NCBI GenBank assembly: GCA_036788095.1
Contig: DAIQOA010000092.1
Coordinates: forward strand, 1 to 16,851
Reading direction: 5' to 3'
From: Anaerohabitans sp036788095
GTDB taxonomy: Bacteria; Zhuqueibacterota; Zhuqueibacteria; Residuimicrobiales; Residuimicrobiaceae
Length of the DNA stretch: 16,851 bases
In this document: positions 7,675-14,102 of the stretch, one piece after another
Position numbering within the stretch: the first letter of the stretch is position 1
How the letters are laid out: each line of letters opens with the position of its first letter
The notes under the pieces: model-generated
What the model saw: only the letters and a program-made list of their open reading frames with translations
Told to the model about the DNA's origin: nothing
The model's database searches: none
Program-made: the position numbers and the translations under genes

Positions 7675-9744
7675 CTAACGCAAGAAGCGATCAACCAGCC
7701 GTTTCAGGCTTCCCGGATTCATGGCGTCCCCCTTGTCCTCCTCCTCAGGCTCGCCCTCTTTTTTGTCCACCGGTTTTTCCGCTTCCGGCAGGGACTGCTG
7801 TACCTGTTCCTTGGCCTGAACATACAGCATGCGATTGTCGATGGCGATCGCCACCTGGTTGGCCAAGATCTCCAGAATGTTCATGCTCTCTGTATTAGGC
7901 AGGCGGCAATCCTGCGGATCATCCACCATGATAAAGCCGATGATCTTGCCCTCGCGCGACTTGATCGGCACCAGCAGCAGCGCATAGTGAGGCCAACCGT
8001 CGGTATAATGACCGTTGCTGTGGGTTCCGTAATAGATCTGCTTGAAATGCTTGAGCACCGGCTCTTCCTTGGTCACCAGATAGGACTTGCCGCGCTTGTA
8101 TTGATCCTTGAGCAGTTCCCCGTATTCCTTGAGATCGTACTTTAACTCCCCCACCTGCAGTAGCTTGATCTTGTCGTCGCAGGCGACCGCTTTGGTCTCC
8201 AATTGTCCGCTCTTCTTGCTGATCAGAATGAGCGAAACCAGATTGAACTCCAGGGAGAATTTGATCGACCAGACCACCTCTTTGAGCAGTTCATTCAGAC
8301 TGAGGTAGAGCTTAAAGATATTGCTGGTGACCAGCACCTGCTTCAAGCGGCGGTTGCGCTTTTCCAGATTGGAAAAGCGATAATAGTTCTCGATGGCGAG
8401 CGAAGTGAATTGGCTGAATATCTCCAGATTGCGAAAAGTCGCTTTGGTTGGAATCACCTCATCCAGCGGATCTTCAAGAGAGATGTAGCCAAAGACATGC
8501 CCTTTGTAATCCGCCAGCTTGAGCAGCACCAGATCCCGCTTGTGCCATTTAGTCTCCAGGGGCCGGCGCTGTTCACGCCGTTCCAGCAGATCAGATCCTG
8601 CGAGTTCACGCAGCTCCAGATCCTCCTGATCATGGTAGATCACTTTAATCTTGCCCTGATCGCTGAAAAGATGATCGATGACATCCGCCGGCACCTCGAC
8701 GCGCTTTTCGCCACCCTGCGCCTCCAGAGCGGTATAGCCGACCATAGCGTGTTTGATATAGGCCTTGCGGCGGCGATCCAACAACGCCAAAGTGGATTTG
8801 CGAAAACGAAAAACCTCGCCCGCCACTTCGGCGATGCGCTTGAGCAGCAGATGAATGGGCTCTTGATAACCGAGCTGCACCACCTCAACCAGATGGTTGA
8901 CCATCAGCTGCTGGTCCACCCGGTCCTCCGCCGGCAGAGCCGGCACATCGGCTTTTTCCTCCACCAGCGGGCAGAGCACGCCACGGAAGCCGATGATCTG
9001 CTTGCCGGTGGATTCGTCATACAGCACTTTGAGTTTTAATTCAACCGGATGCTTGTCCCCGGTTTTGTCCACCAGTTCCATCGCCAATTGGATGGGCAGA
9101 CTGGAAACCTCAGCCGGCTCGACGATGGCATGGAACAACATGCTCTCATCCTCATTGGAAAGCAGGTCGCTGATGGACAGCTCGAGAATTTCATCCTCGG
9201 TATATTTGACCAGACCATACACCGGTTTGCTGGCGGAGAGAAAACGGCCGCGACGATCGCAGATAAAATACCCCTCCTCGGCTGACCGGGATCGCATCGG
9301 TTCCATCACCGAACGCTGCGGTTCGACTTGAGCGAGCGGTTCGGCCGCAGGACTCGGCTTAACCGCCGGGGTCAATTTGGTCTGTTTATATTTGTAGGCT
9401 TCATTAAAATGGGCGGGGAGAAAGGAGAGATACCCTTTGCGCTTGAAAATGCCGGAAAAAACACCGGCGTTCTTGAGTTTGATGGCCAGGTCCGTCTCAT
9501 GGTCCTCCATCATCACCACAATGGGAACGTGACGGGCCAGCTGGGAGAGCTGCTTTAACGCCCCCTCCACATCGTACTTGAACAGATCACTGTCGAGCAA
9601 TAGAACATCGTACTGGATCGCTTGATCAAGACACTCCTGAAACGTTGACACACCCTGCGCCTGGTACTCTTCGCCCCGTGCATTGAGGAATTCCCGCGTC
9701 GCATCAATGTAGGATGTGCTGGAGTGAGCTATTAAAATCTTCAT
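7675..9744 (-). CDS. Degenerate receiver-PAS-GAF-GAF signalling protein without output domain
   Basis: The protein has 689 residues. Domains in order: receiver-like fold (1-~120), PAS (~150-260), GAF (~295-450), a short charged coiled-coil linker (LEKRNRRLK), GAF (~485-640), and an acidic tail (~650-689) ending in a basic helix. The receiver keeps the Asp at the phospho-acceptor position (D51 in VLLLDSDLF), but the usual acidic pair after beta-1 is replaced by H7-S8-S9 and the switch Thr/Ser by VMMED, so it is probably not phosphorylated normally. No histidine kinase, GGDEF, EAL, phosphatase or DNA-binding domain follows; it may act through protein contacts. The ATG at 9744 has a purine-rich GGAGATCCGGAGG upstream. 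A TTG at 9789 in the same frame would add 15 residues before the canonical MKILIA receiver start and is unlikely. The gene forms a single unit with its own promoter and terminator. Confidence 0.9.
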   Translation of the reverse strand: MKILIAHSSTSYIDATREFLNARGEEYQAQGVSTFQECLDQAIQYDVLLLDSDLFKYDVEGALKQLSQLARHVPIVVMMEDHETDLAIKLKNAGVFSGIFKRKGYLSFLPAHFNEAYKYKQTKLTPAVKPSPAAEPLAQVEPQRSVMEPMRSRSAEEGYFICDRRGRFLSASKPVYGLVKYTEDEILELSISDLLSNEDESMLFHAIVEPAEVSSLPIQLAMELVDKTGDKHPVELKLKVLYDESTGKQIIGFRGVLCPLVEEKADVPALPAEDRVDQQLMVNHLVEVVQLGYQEPIHLLLKRIAEVAGEVFRFRKSTLALLDRRRKAYIKHAMVGYTALEAQGGEKRVEVPADVIDHLFSDQGKIKVIYHDQEDLELRELAGSDLLERREQRRPLETKWHKRDLVLLKLADYKGHVFGYISLEDPLDEVIPTKATFRNLEIFSQFTSLAIENYYRFSNLEKRNRRLKQVLVTSNIFKLYLSLNELLKEVVWSIKFSLEFNLVSLILISKKSGQLETKAVACDDKIKLLQVGELKYDLKEYGELLKDQYKRGKSYLVTKEEPVLKHFKQIYYGTHSNGHYTDGWPHYALLLVPIKSREGKIIGFIMVDDPQDCRLPNTESMNILEILANQVAIAIDNRMLYVQAKEQVQQSLPEAEKPVDKKEGEPEEEDKGDAMNPGSLKRLVDRFLR

Positions 9745-9798
9745 GCCTCCGGATCTCCCTTTTTCCCACCTCAAGGTTCTAATGCTCAACTTTGAAGT

Positions 9799-9827
9799 AA
9801 ATTAACGACTTTTTCAAGAAAAGTCAA
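9799..9827 (-). promoter_or_regulatory. Probable promoter of the receiver-PAS-GAF-GAF gene, overlapped by an inverted repeat
   Basis: On the minus strand TTGACT (9827-9822) is followed after 17 nt by TAATTT (9804-9799). The -35 matches well; the -10 is weak by the sigma70 consensus. A perfect 7-bp inverted repeat, GACTTTT-TCAAG-AAAAGTC (9807-9825), covers the spacer and most of the -35 and could be an operator. The start codon is 55 bp downstream. Confidence 0.45.
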
Positions 9828-9921
9828 GTAAATAAATGTTTTTTAATGACAACATAGGGGCGGGAGCATGGGCAAGGATGGTGGAGCAGTGTCCCCTGAA
9901 CTGACGGCAGAAGGTACGAAA

Positions 9922-9954
9922 CGCCGGCTGCGCTTTTTTTAACCGCAGCCGGCG
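9922..9954 (-). terminator. Hairpin after the Gfo/Idh gene, likely transcription terminator
   Basis: A perfect 11-bp inverted repeat, CGCCGGCTGCG / CGCAGCCGGCG, has an 11-nt loop and sits 7 bp past the stop of the oxidoreductase gene. On the minus strand the stem is followed only by TTTCGT, so the U-tract is short. The placement and GC-rich stem still favour termination. Confidence 0.6.
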
Positions 9955-9961
9955 CGAACGG

Positions 9962-11269
9962 TCATACTTTGTCCGGAATTACATAGGGCTTGCGATATTT
10001 CCTCTTGAGCATTTTATTCGCATCTTTATCGCCGATGAACTTTTCCTTCTCGGGATCGAATTTCAACGTGCGGCCAAGCCGGTAAGAGATGTTCCCCAGA
10101 TGGGCCAGGGCTGAGGAGAGATGCACCGTCTCTACAGGTCCATTTTGAATTTTCGGATCACGCGCCCGCATCGCGGCGATAAAGTTGGCATAATGGTCGC
10201 CGCCGGCATTATTTTTCGGCCCGGGTTCGCGGTCTTTGCCTAAAAAGATCTCGTATTCGCTATACCCCTTGACCACCAGATACCCTTCGGTGCCGTAAAA
10301 AATGTTGCCCACCGTTGCGCCGTCCTCTGCGTTGGTGCACCAGTGCCGGACCTCGAACTGGATCAGTTTTTTCTCTTCCGGATAATGGTAGAGCGTAGTC
10401 AACACCTCCGGCGTTTCTTTGGCGTCGTTGAAGGTGAACTTGCCGCCCATGGCGGTGATCACGTTCGGCAACCCGACATCCAGTCCCCACATGCACAGAT
10501 CGGTCTCATGAATGCCCTGATTGCCCACATCGCCATTGCCGAATTCCCAGGTCCAATGCCAGTTATAATGGACATGATTGCGGGAAAAGGGGCGGTAGCG
10601 GGCAGGTCCCAGCCAGAGATCATAGTCCAGACCCGGCGGCGCCGGTTCATCGGGCTTTATGCCGATATCCGGACGCCAGCGGAACACCAGACCGCGCGCC
10701 ATATAGACCTGGCCAATGGTGCCCTTGCGCAGATGGCCGATCGCCTCCTGAATGGCCGCGGAGCTGCGCAGTTGAACGCCGTTCTGGACGATGCGGTTGT
10801 ATTTAGCCGCCGCTTCGATCAGTTTGCGGCCTTCCCAAACATTATGAGTGCCCGGTTTTTCCACATACACGTCTTTTCCGGCCTGACAGGCCCAGATGGC
10901 TGCCAGCGCATGCCAGTGATTGGGCGTGGCGATGGTAACCGCATCGATCTCTTTATCATCGAAAACCCGGCGTAAATCCTGTTCGGTTTTGACCGGTTTG
11001 TTATAGGTTTGTTCAAACTCTTTGGCCCGTTGGGCTGATATGCTGCTGTCCGGATCGCACAGGGTGACCACTTGTACATCGGGCTGATTCATCATCCCTT
11101 TGATATGGTCTTTGCCGCGCCCGTTCACACCCAGCACCGCCACGCGGATGCGTTCATTGGCGCCGAACACCGATCGGGGCAGAATGAGCGGTGTAGCCAG
11201 CACGGCGGTGGCAGCCGCACTCGTTTTAATGAACTCCCTGCGCGAAACCTTTTTTTGTTCTTGTTTCAT
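9962..11269 (-). CDS. Tat-exported Gfo/Idh/MocA family NAD(P)-dependent oxidoreductase
   Basis: The protein has 435 residues. A classic twin-arginine signal (SRREFIKTSAA) leads into a hydrophobic stretch ending near RSVFGAN. The nucleotide-binding Rossmann motif is VAVLGVNGRGKDHI, and the catalytic lysine of the family is K138 in EKPGTH. The C-terminal substrate domain contains GNQGIHETDLCMWGL, whose His and Asp are conserved in the secreted branch of the family. Such enzymes oxidise or reduce sugars, inositols or related polyols; the exported members are thought to carry a tightly bound cofactor. The specific substrate cannot be read from sequence. The ATG at 11269 is supported by GAGG 5 nt upstream and by the Tat motif; a longer frame to 11332 has no such support. 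It is a single-gene unit with a strong promoter and a downstream hairpin. Confidence 0.93.
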   Translation of the reverse strand: MKQEQKKVSRREFIKTSAAATAVLATPLILPRSVFGANERIRVAVLGVNGRGKDHIKGMMNQPDVQVVTLCDPDSSISAQRAKEFEQTYNKPVKTEQDLRRVFDDKEIDAVTIATPNHWHALAAIWACQAGKDVYVEKPGTHNVWEGRKLIEAAAKYNRIVQNGVQLRSSAAIQEAIGHLRKGTIGQVYMARGLVFRWRPDIGIKPDEPAPPGLDYDLWLGPARYRPFSRNHVHYNWHWTWEFGNGDVGNQGIHETDLCMWGLDVGLPNVITAMGGKFTFNDAKETPEVLTTLYHYPEEKKLIQFEVRHWCTNAEDGATVGNIFYGTEGYLVVKGYSEYEIFLGKDREPGPKNNAGGDHYANFIAAMRARDPKIQNGPVETVHLSSALAHLGNISYRLGRTLKFDPEKEKFIGDKDANKMLKRKYRKPYVIPDKV

Positions 11270-11323
11270 CAACACCTCAAATTTTCTTCCCCGTGCAACC
11301 CCGTGAGAAAGCTGCGACAGGTT

Positions 11324-11351
11324 ATTATACAAAAAAGTTTCGACAAATCAA
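11324..11351 (-). promoter_or_regulatory. Sigma70-like promoter of the Gfo/Idh gene
   Basis: On the minus strand TTGATT (11351-11346) and a perfect TATAAT (11329-11324) are separated by 16 nt. An A/T tract (about 11352-11373) lies directly upstream and could serve as an UP-like element. The predicted transcript starts near 11317, leaving a leader of about 48 nt before the ATG at 11269. Confidence 0.7.
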
Positions 11352-11379
11352 GCAAAAAAAAAATAAAATATTCGCCCCC

Positions 11380-11399
11380 CGCTGAAGAATGATTCAGCG
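11380..11399 (-). terminator. Small hairpin downstream of the SPOR gene, possible terminator
   Basis: CGCTGAA (11380-11386) and TTCAGCG (11393-11399) form a perfect 7-bp stem with a 6-nt loop. On the minus strand a T-rich run follows only after about 8 nt, so termination is plausible but not typical. It also lies just upstream of the Gfo/Idh promoter and could instead have a regulatory role. Confidence 0.35.
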
Positions 11400-11481
11400 C
11401 GTTCGCCGGCGGTCTGGCATCTCATTCCCCTGGAGCCGATAAAAACGTCACCGCCCTCCGACCTGCGGCGGCCCTCCCCAG

Positions 11482-12294
11482 TCAGGGCTGAGGCTTTTGC
11501 ACCACCACATATTCCGGCGCAAACGCGGCCACGTTTTTTCTGGCAAAATCCGCGGCCTTATCTCTGCTATCGAACGGACCGATCCACACGGCGAAAAGCA
11601 CTGCGCTGGCGGCTTTCTTCTCCACCACCTCTGCATCAAACCCGGCGGCCTGCAGTTTCTTGACATATTGTTTGGCGTTGCCGATCACGCGATAGGCGCC
11701 GACTTGGATATAAAACGCGGCGGAAGGCGCTGGCGCGCTGACTTTGCCGGCCGGTTTCGGCGCGCTGGGCGACGACGCCACGGCCTCCAGGTCCTGCACC
11801 GCCCAATCCACATAGGAGGATTTCCGATTTTCCTGAATGAAGGCAATCAGACAGCTTTTCGCCGAATCGGTTTTGCCCTCTGCCAACAGGCACTGACATC
11901 TCTGGTAACGCGCGTCATCGGCCAGCGGGCCGGACGGAAACCGCTGCGCCAGCGTCTGGTAGGTCTGACGGGCGCGGTCGAATTCCCCCCGGGCCTGTTG
12001 ATACTGCGCTAATCTCAGCAGGGCGTCGTCCATCAGTTCACCGGACAGGCCGTTCCATCCAGCCTTGTACTTCTGGTAGGCCGCATCGCCGTCGCGCTCG
12101 AAAAGCGCAGAGAAAAAAAGCGTGTTAGGGTGATCCGGATACTTGGCGACCGCGGCAGGCAATAACATTTGCAGGTTCTCCCAATGCTCATTTTGCCACA
12201 GGGTCATCAACTGCTGGACCTCCGGCTGAGCAGCCGCCCAACCGGCCCGCAGCAAAAGGACTCCCCAAAACACCAGCCCTGTTTTCCGTGCCAT
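11482..12294 (-). CDS. Secreted TPR-like protein with C-terminal SPOR domain
   Basis: The protein has 270 residues. An N-terminal signal peptide (MARKTGLVFWGVLLLRAGWAAAQ) is followed by helical TPR-like repeats (~25-170; for example YQQARGEFDRARQTYQTLAQ, which resembles YbgF/BamD-type repeats). A Ala/Pro/Ser-rich linker (~175-193) leads to a SPOR domain (~193-270: FYIQVGAYRVIGNAKQYVKKL ... VWIGPFDSRDKAADFA). SPOR domains bind peptidoglycan stripped of stem peptides, often at division sites, so this is likely an envelope protein that recognises the cell wall; its partner is unknown. The ATG at 12294 has AGGA 7 nt upstream. A near-perfect 20-bp palindrome lies 14 bp before the start and may control expression. 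Confidence 0.88.
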   Translation of the reverse strand: MARKTGLVFWGVLLLRAGWAAAQPEVQQLMTLWQNEHWENLQMLLPAAVAKYPDHPNTLFFSALFERDGDAAYQKYKAGWNGLSGELMDDALLRLAQYQQARGEFDRARQTYQTLAQRFPSGPLADDARYQRCQCLLAEGKTDSAKSCLIAFIQENRKSSYVDWAVQDLEAVASSPSAPKPAGKVSAPAPSAAFYIQVGAYRVIGNAKQYVKKLQAAGFDAEVVEKKAASAVLFAVWIGPFDSRDKAADFARKNVAAFAPEYVVVQKPQP

Positions 12295-12636
12295 CCCTTT
12301 TTCCTCGTTTGACCGATATATCTGTCAATTGGAATGTAAAAAAAAGTAATAAAAAATGCCAATCATTTTCCCGCGTCCAACGGCGTTTTTTTTGCCGGTG
12401 AAAAAAAATCAATAGGAAATTTCAATAACCTTTAGTATCTTAGATGCGAAAATCAAACACGATGTCATTTCACAAACGACCGCAATTAATTAGAGTTTTT
12501 GAAATCGGCAGATGTAGATCGATTTGTTGTTCGGATATCTGTTAGACGCGATCCTTCCGATCCTTTCTTTCACCGCTCACACTCCTCTATCCTTACATCT
12601 CGGACATCCTGTTCATCTTTTACCAAAGGATTGATC
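12295..12636. other. Divergent intergenic region between SPOR and DEAD-box genes
   Basis: This 342-bp region lies between the two divergent starts. It holds the 20-bp palindrome at 12309-12328, a very AT-rich stretch (about 12335-12430), an imperfect hairpin with a T8 loop (CGGC-GTTTTTTTT-GCCG near 12381-12397), and a long leader before the helicase. I could not assign convincing -35/-10 pairs for either gene. A frame open from 12499 into the helicase is not conserved-looking and lacks a ribosome site. I see no RNA gene. Confidence 0.5.
12309..12328. promoter_or_regulatory. 20-bp near-perfect palindrome upstream of the SPOR gene, candidate operator
   Basis: The sequence TTGACCGATATATCTGTCAA matches its own reverse complement at 18 of 20 positions; the only mismatch pair is C14/T23. 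The centre is GATATATC. Its size and symmetry suit a dimeric repressor or activator site. It lies between the ribosome site of the SPOR gene and the AT-rich region that should hold its promoter. Confidence 0.5.
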
Positions 12637-13860
12637 ATGAATTTCAACCAATTCCAATTGGATTCCCGTATTATGTCGGGAATTTCCCAGGCCGGATACG
12701 CCACGCCGACGCCGGTTCAAACCGCCGCCATCCCGGTCATCCTCTCCGGCCGCGATCTGATCGGCACCGCCCAAACCGGTACCGGCAAGACCGCGGCGTT
12801 CGTGCTGCCGATCATGCAGCAGATGTTGACCGGCGGCCGCAAACGTTCGCGGGCCCTGATACTGACGCCGACGCGCGAACTGGCCGAACAGATCCATCAA
12901 GCGATCCGCGAACTCGGCAAAGGCACGCCGCTGCGCAGTGCAGCCATCTATGGCGGCGTTTCCGCAACGCCGCAGATCCGGCAATTGCACCAGGGGGTGG
13001 AAATCCTGGTGGCTTGTCCCGGTCGCCTGCTGGATCTGGTGGAACAGGGCGCTGCGGATCTGTCTCAGGTCCGCTGGCTGGTGCTGGACGAAGCGGATCG
13101 CATGCTGGATATGGGCTTTCTGCCTTCGGTGCAAAAAATATTGCGCCTCATCCCGGGGCAACGGCAAACCCTGCTGTTCTCAGCCACCTTTCCGCAAGAG
13201 ATCGAGTCTCTGGCCAAACAGGCACTCCATCAACCCGAGCGGGTGTCCGTCGGTCTCAGCCGGCCGGCGCATACGGTGAGCCACGCGCTCTATCCAGTGG
13301 CCTCCCATTTGAAAACCAGCCTGCTGCTTTCGCTGCTGCAACGCACTGACGCCGGCGCTGTGCTGATTTTTACCAGAACACGGCACCGGGCTCAGCGCCT
13401 GGCCCAGCAGATCGGCCGCAAGGGCTACAAGGTGACAAGCCTGCATAGCGACCGCAGCCAGAGCCAACGCCAGGCCGCTTTGCATGGCTTTAAAAACGGC
13501 CATTACCAGATCATGGTGGCCACCGACATCGCCGCCCGCGGCCTGGATGTGGAGAGCATCTCGCACGTGATTAACTATGACATGCCGGACACCGCGGACG
13601 CCTATATCCATCGCATCGGCCGCACTGGCCGAATGCAGCGCAAGGGAGATGCCTTTACTCTGACCACTCCGGATGATCTGGATATGGTGAAAACTCTGGA
13701 AAAGATCATGGGGCAACGCTTGCCGCAGACCCTGTTGAAGGATTTCGACTACAGCCAACCGGCAGCCGTTAAAGCTTCCGTTGCCGCATTTTCCGGCCCA
13801 TCCGCGGCCCGGAACCCACGCTCCTCCGGCCGGTTTGCCGGCGCCGGCCGCAGACGCTAA
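12637..13860 (+). CDS. rhlE: DEAD-box ATP-dependent RNA helicase, RhlE-like
   Basis: The protein has 407 residues and all canonical motifs: Q motif (GYATPTPVQ), motif I A45-T52 (AQTGTGKT), Ia (PTRELAEQ), Ib (CPGRLLDL), II D151-EAD, III S182-AT, IV (LIFTRT), V (ATDIAARGLD) and VI H325-RIGRTGR. A short basic Ser/Arg/Gly-rich tail (~370-407) follows, as in RhlE-type helicases that unwind RNA in ribosome assembly, mRNA turnover or cold adaptation. The family call is certain; the RhlE subgroup is by overall form (short N-terminus, basic tail). I chose the ATG at 12637 (AAGGA 7 nt upstream) because the protein then begins directly before the Q motif. The gene is the first plus-strand gene and appears to be its own unit, since a promoter for the next gene lies downstream. 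No clear terminator follows. Confidence 0.95.
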   Translation: MNFNQFQLDSRIMSGISQAGYATPTPVQTAAIPVILSGRDLIGTAQTGTGKTAAFVLPIMQQMLTGGRKRSRALILTPTRELAEQIHQAIRELGKGTPLRSAAIYGGVSATPQIRQLHQGVEILVACPGRLLDLVEQGAADLSQVRWLVLDEADRMLDMGFLPSVQKILRLIPGQRQTLLFSATFPQEIESLAKQALHQPERVSVGLSRPAHTVSHALYPVASHLKTSLLLSLLQRTDAGAVLIFTRTRHRAQRLAQQIGRKGYKVTSLHSDRSQSQRQAALHGFKNGHYQIMVATDIAARGLDVESISHVINYDMPDTADAYIHRIGRTGRMQRKGDAFTLTTPDDLDMVKTLEKIMGQRLPQTLLKDFDYSQPAAVKASVAAFSGPSAARNPRSSGRFAGAGRRR

Positions 13861-13945
13861 GCGGGCGGTTCTACCATGCAGAACGTCCAGCGCCGTTGGT
13901 TCAGCGGCCGCGTGCGGACTCGATCCTCTCTCCCACCGATTTTCC

Positions 13946-13974
13946 TTGACTTTCATATGGCAATAGCATACCAT
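13946..13974 (+). promoter_or_regulatory. Sigma70-like promoter of the M28 peptidase
   Basis: TTGACT (13946-13951) and TACCAT (13969-13974) are separated by exactly 17 nt, with an AT-rich spacer. A start near 13981 would give a leader of about 77 nt before the small ORF, containing the hairpin at 14011-14043. Confidence 0.6.
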
Positions 13975-14010
13975 TAAATGTACCTGATCCTTGGCGAAAA
14001 CGTGTGGCTG

Positions 14011-14043
14011 GGTCATGCCGGCGAGAAATCGTCCGGCATGACC
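14011..14043 (+). promoter_or_regulatory. 5'-leader hairpin with GAAA tetraloop upstream of the peptidase
   Basis: GGTCATGCCGG (14011-14021) pairs perfectly with CCGGCATGACC (14033-14043). Inside, CGA/TCG adds three pairs closed by a GAAA (GNRA) tetraloop, with a single bulged T at 14032. No T-run follows, so it is not an ordinary terminator of the helicase gene. It ends 3 nt before the AAGGGG ribosome site (14047-14052) and lies downstream of the promoter, so it is probably part of the mRNA leader, where it may stabilise the message or modulate translation. Confidence 0.6.
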
Positions 14044-14057
14044 GGTAAGGGGTGATC

Positions 14058-14102
14058 ATGTTCTCAAAAAGCTGTCGTTCAATTTGTCGATTCGTTCGAT
14101 GA
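14058..14102 (+). CDS. 14-codon leader ORF coupled to the M28 peptidase
   Basis: An ATG with a strong ribosome site (AAGGGG, spacing 5) opens a short ORF encoding MFSKSCRSICRFVR. Its TGA (14100-14102) overlaps the ATG of the peptidase (14099) as ATGA. The peptidase start has no ribosome site of its own, so translation of this leader probably delivers ribosomes to it. The peptide has three arginines and two cysteines but no recognisable function. Whether the peptide matters or only its translation does is unknown. Confidence 0.45.
   Translation: MFSKSCRSICRFVR

Noticed and set aside
8203..9039. Plus-strand frame of 278 codons opposite the GAF domains
   Set aside because: Antisense shadow of a protein with clear PAS/GAF content; no ribosome site.
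12381..12397. CGGC-T-rich loop-GCCG hairpin as a terminator
   Set aside because: The T-run is in the loop, not after the stem, and both flanking genes read away from it.
12499..12636. Longer helicase start 46 codons upstream of the called ATG
   Set aside because: No ribosome site is present there, the extra residues resemble no helicase N-terminus, and the ATG at 12637 has a good site just before the Q motif.
13180..14016. Minus-strand frame of 278 codons opposite the helicase C-terminal half and the peptidase promoter
   Set aside because: It is antisense to motifs IV-VI of the helicase and has no family resemblance.
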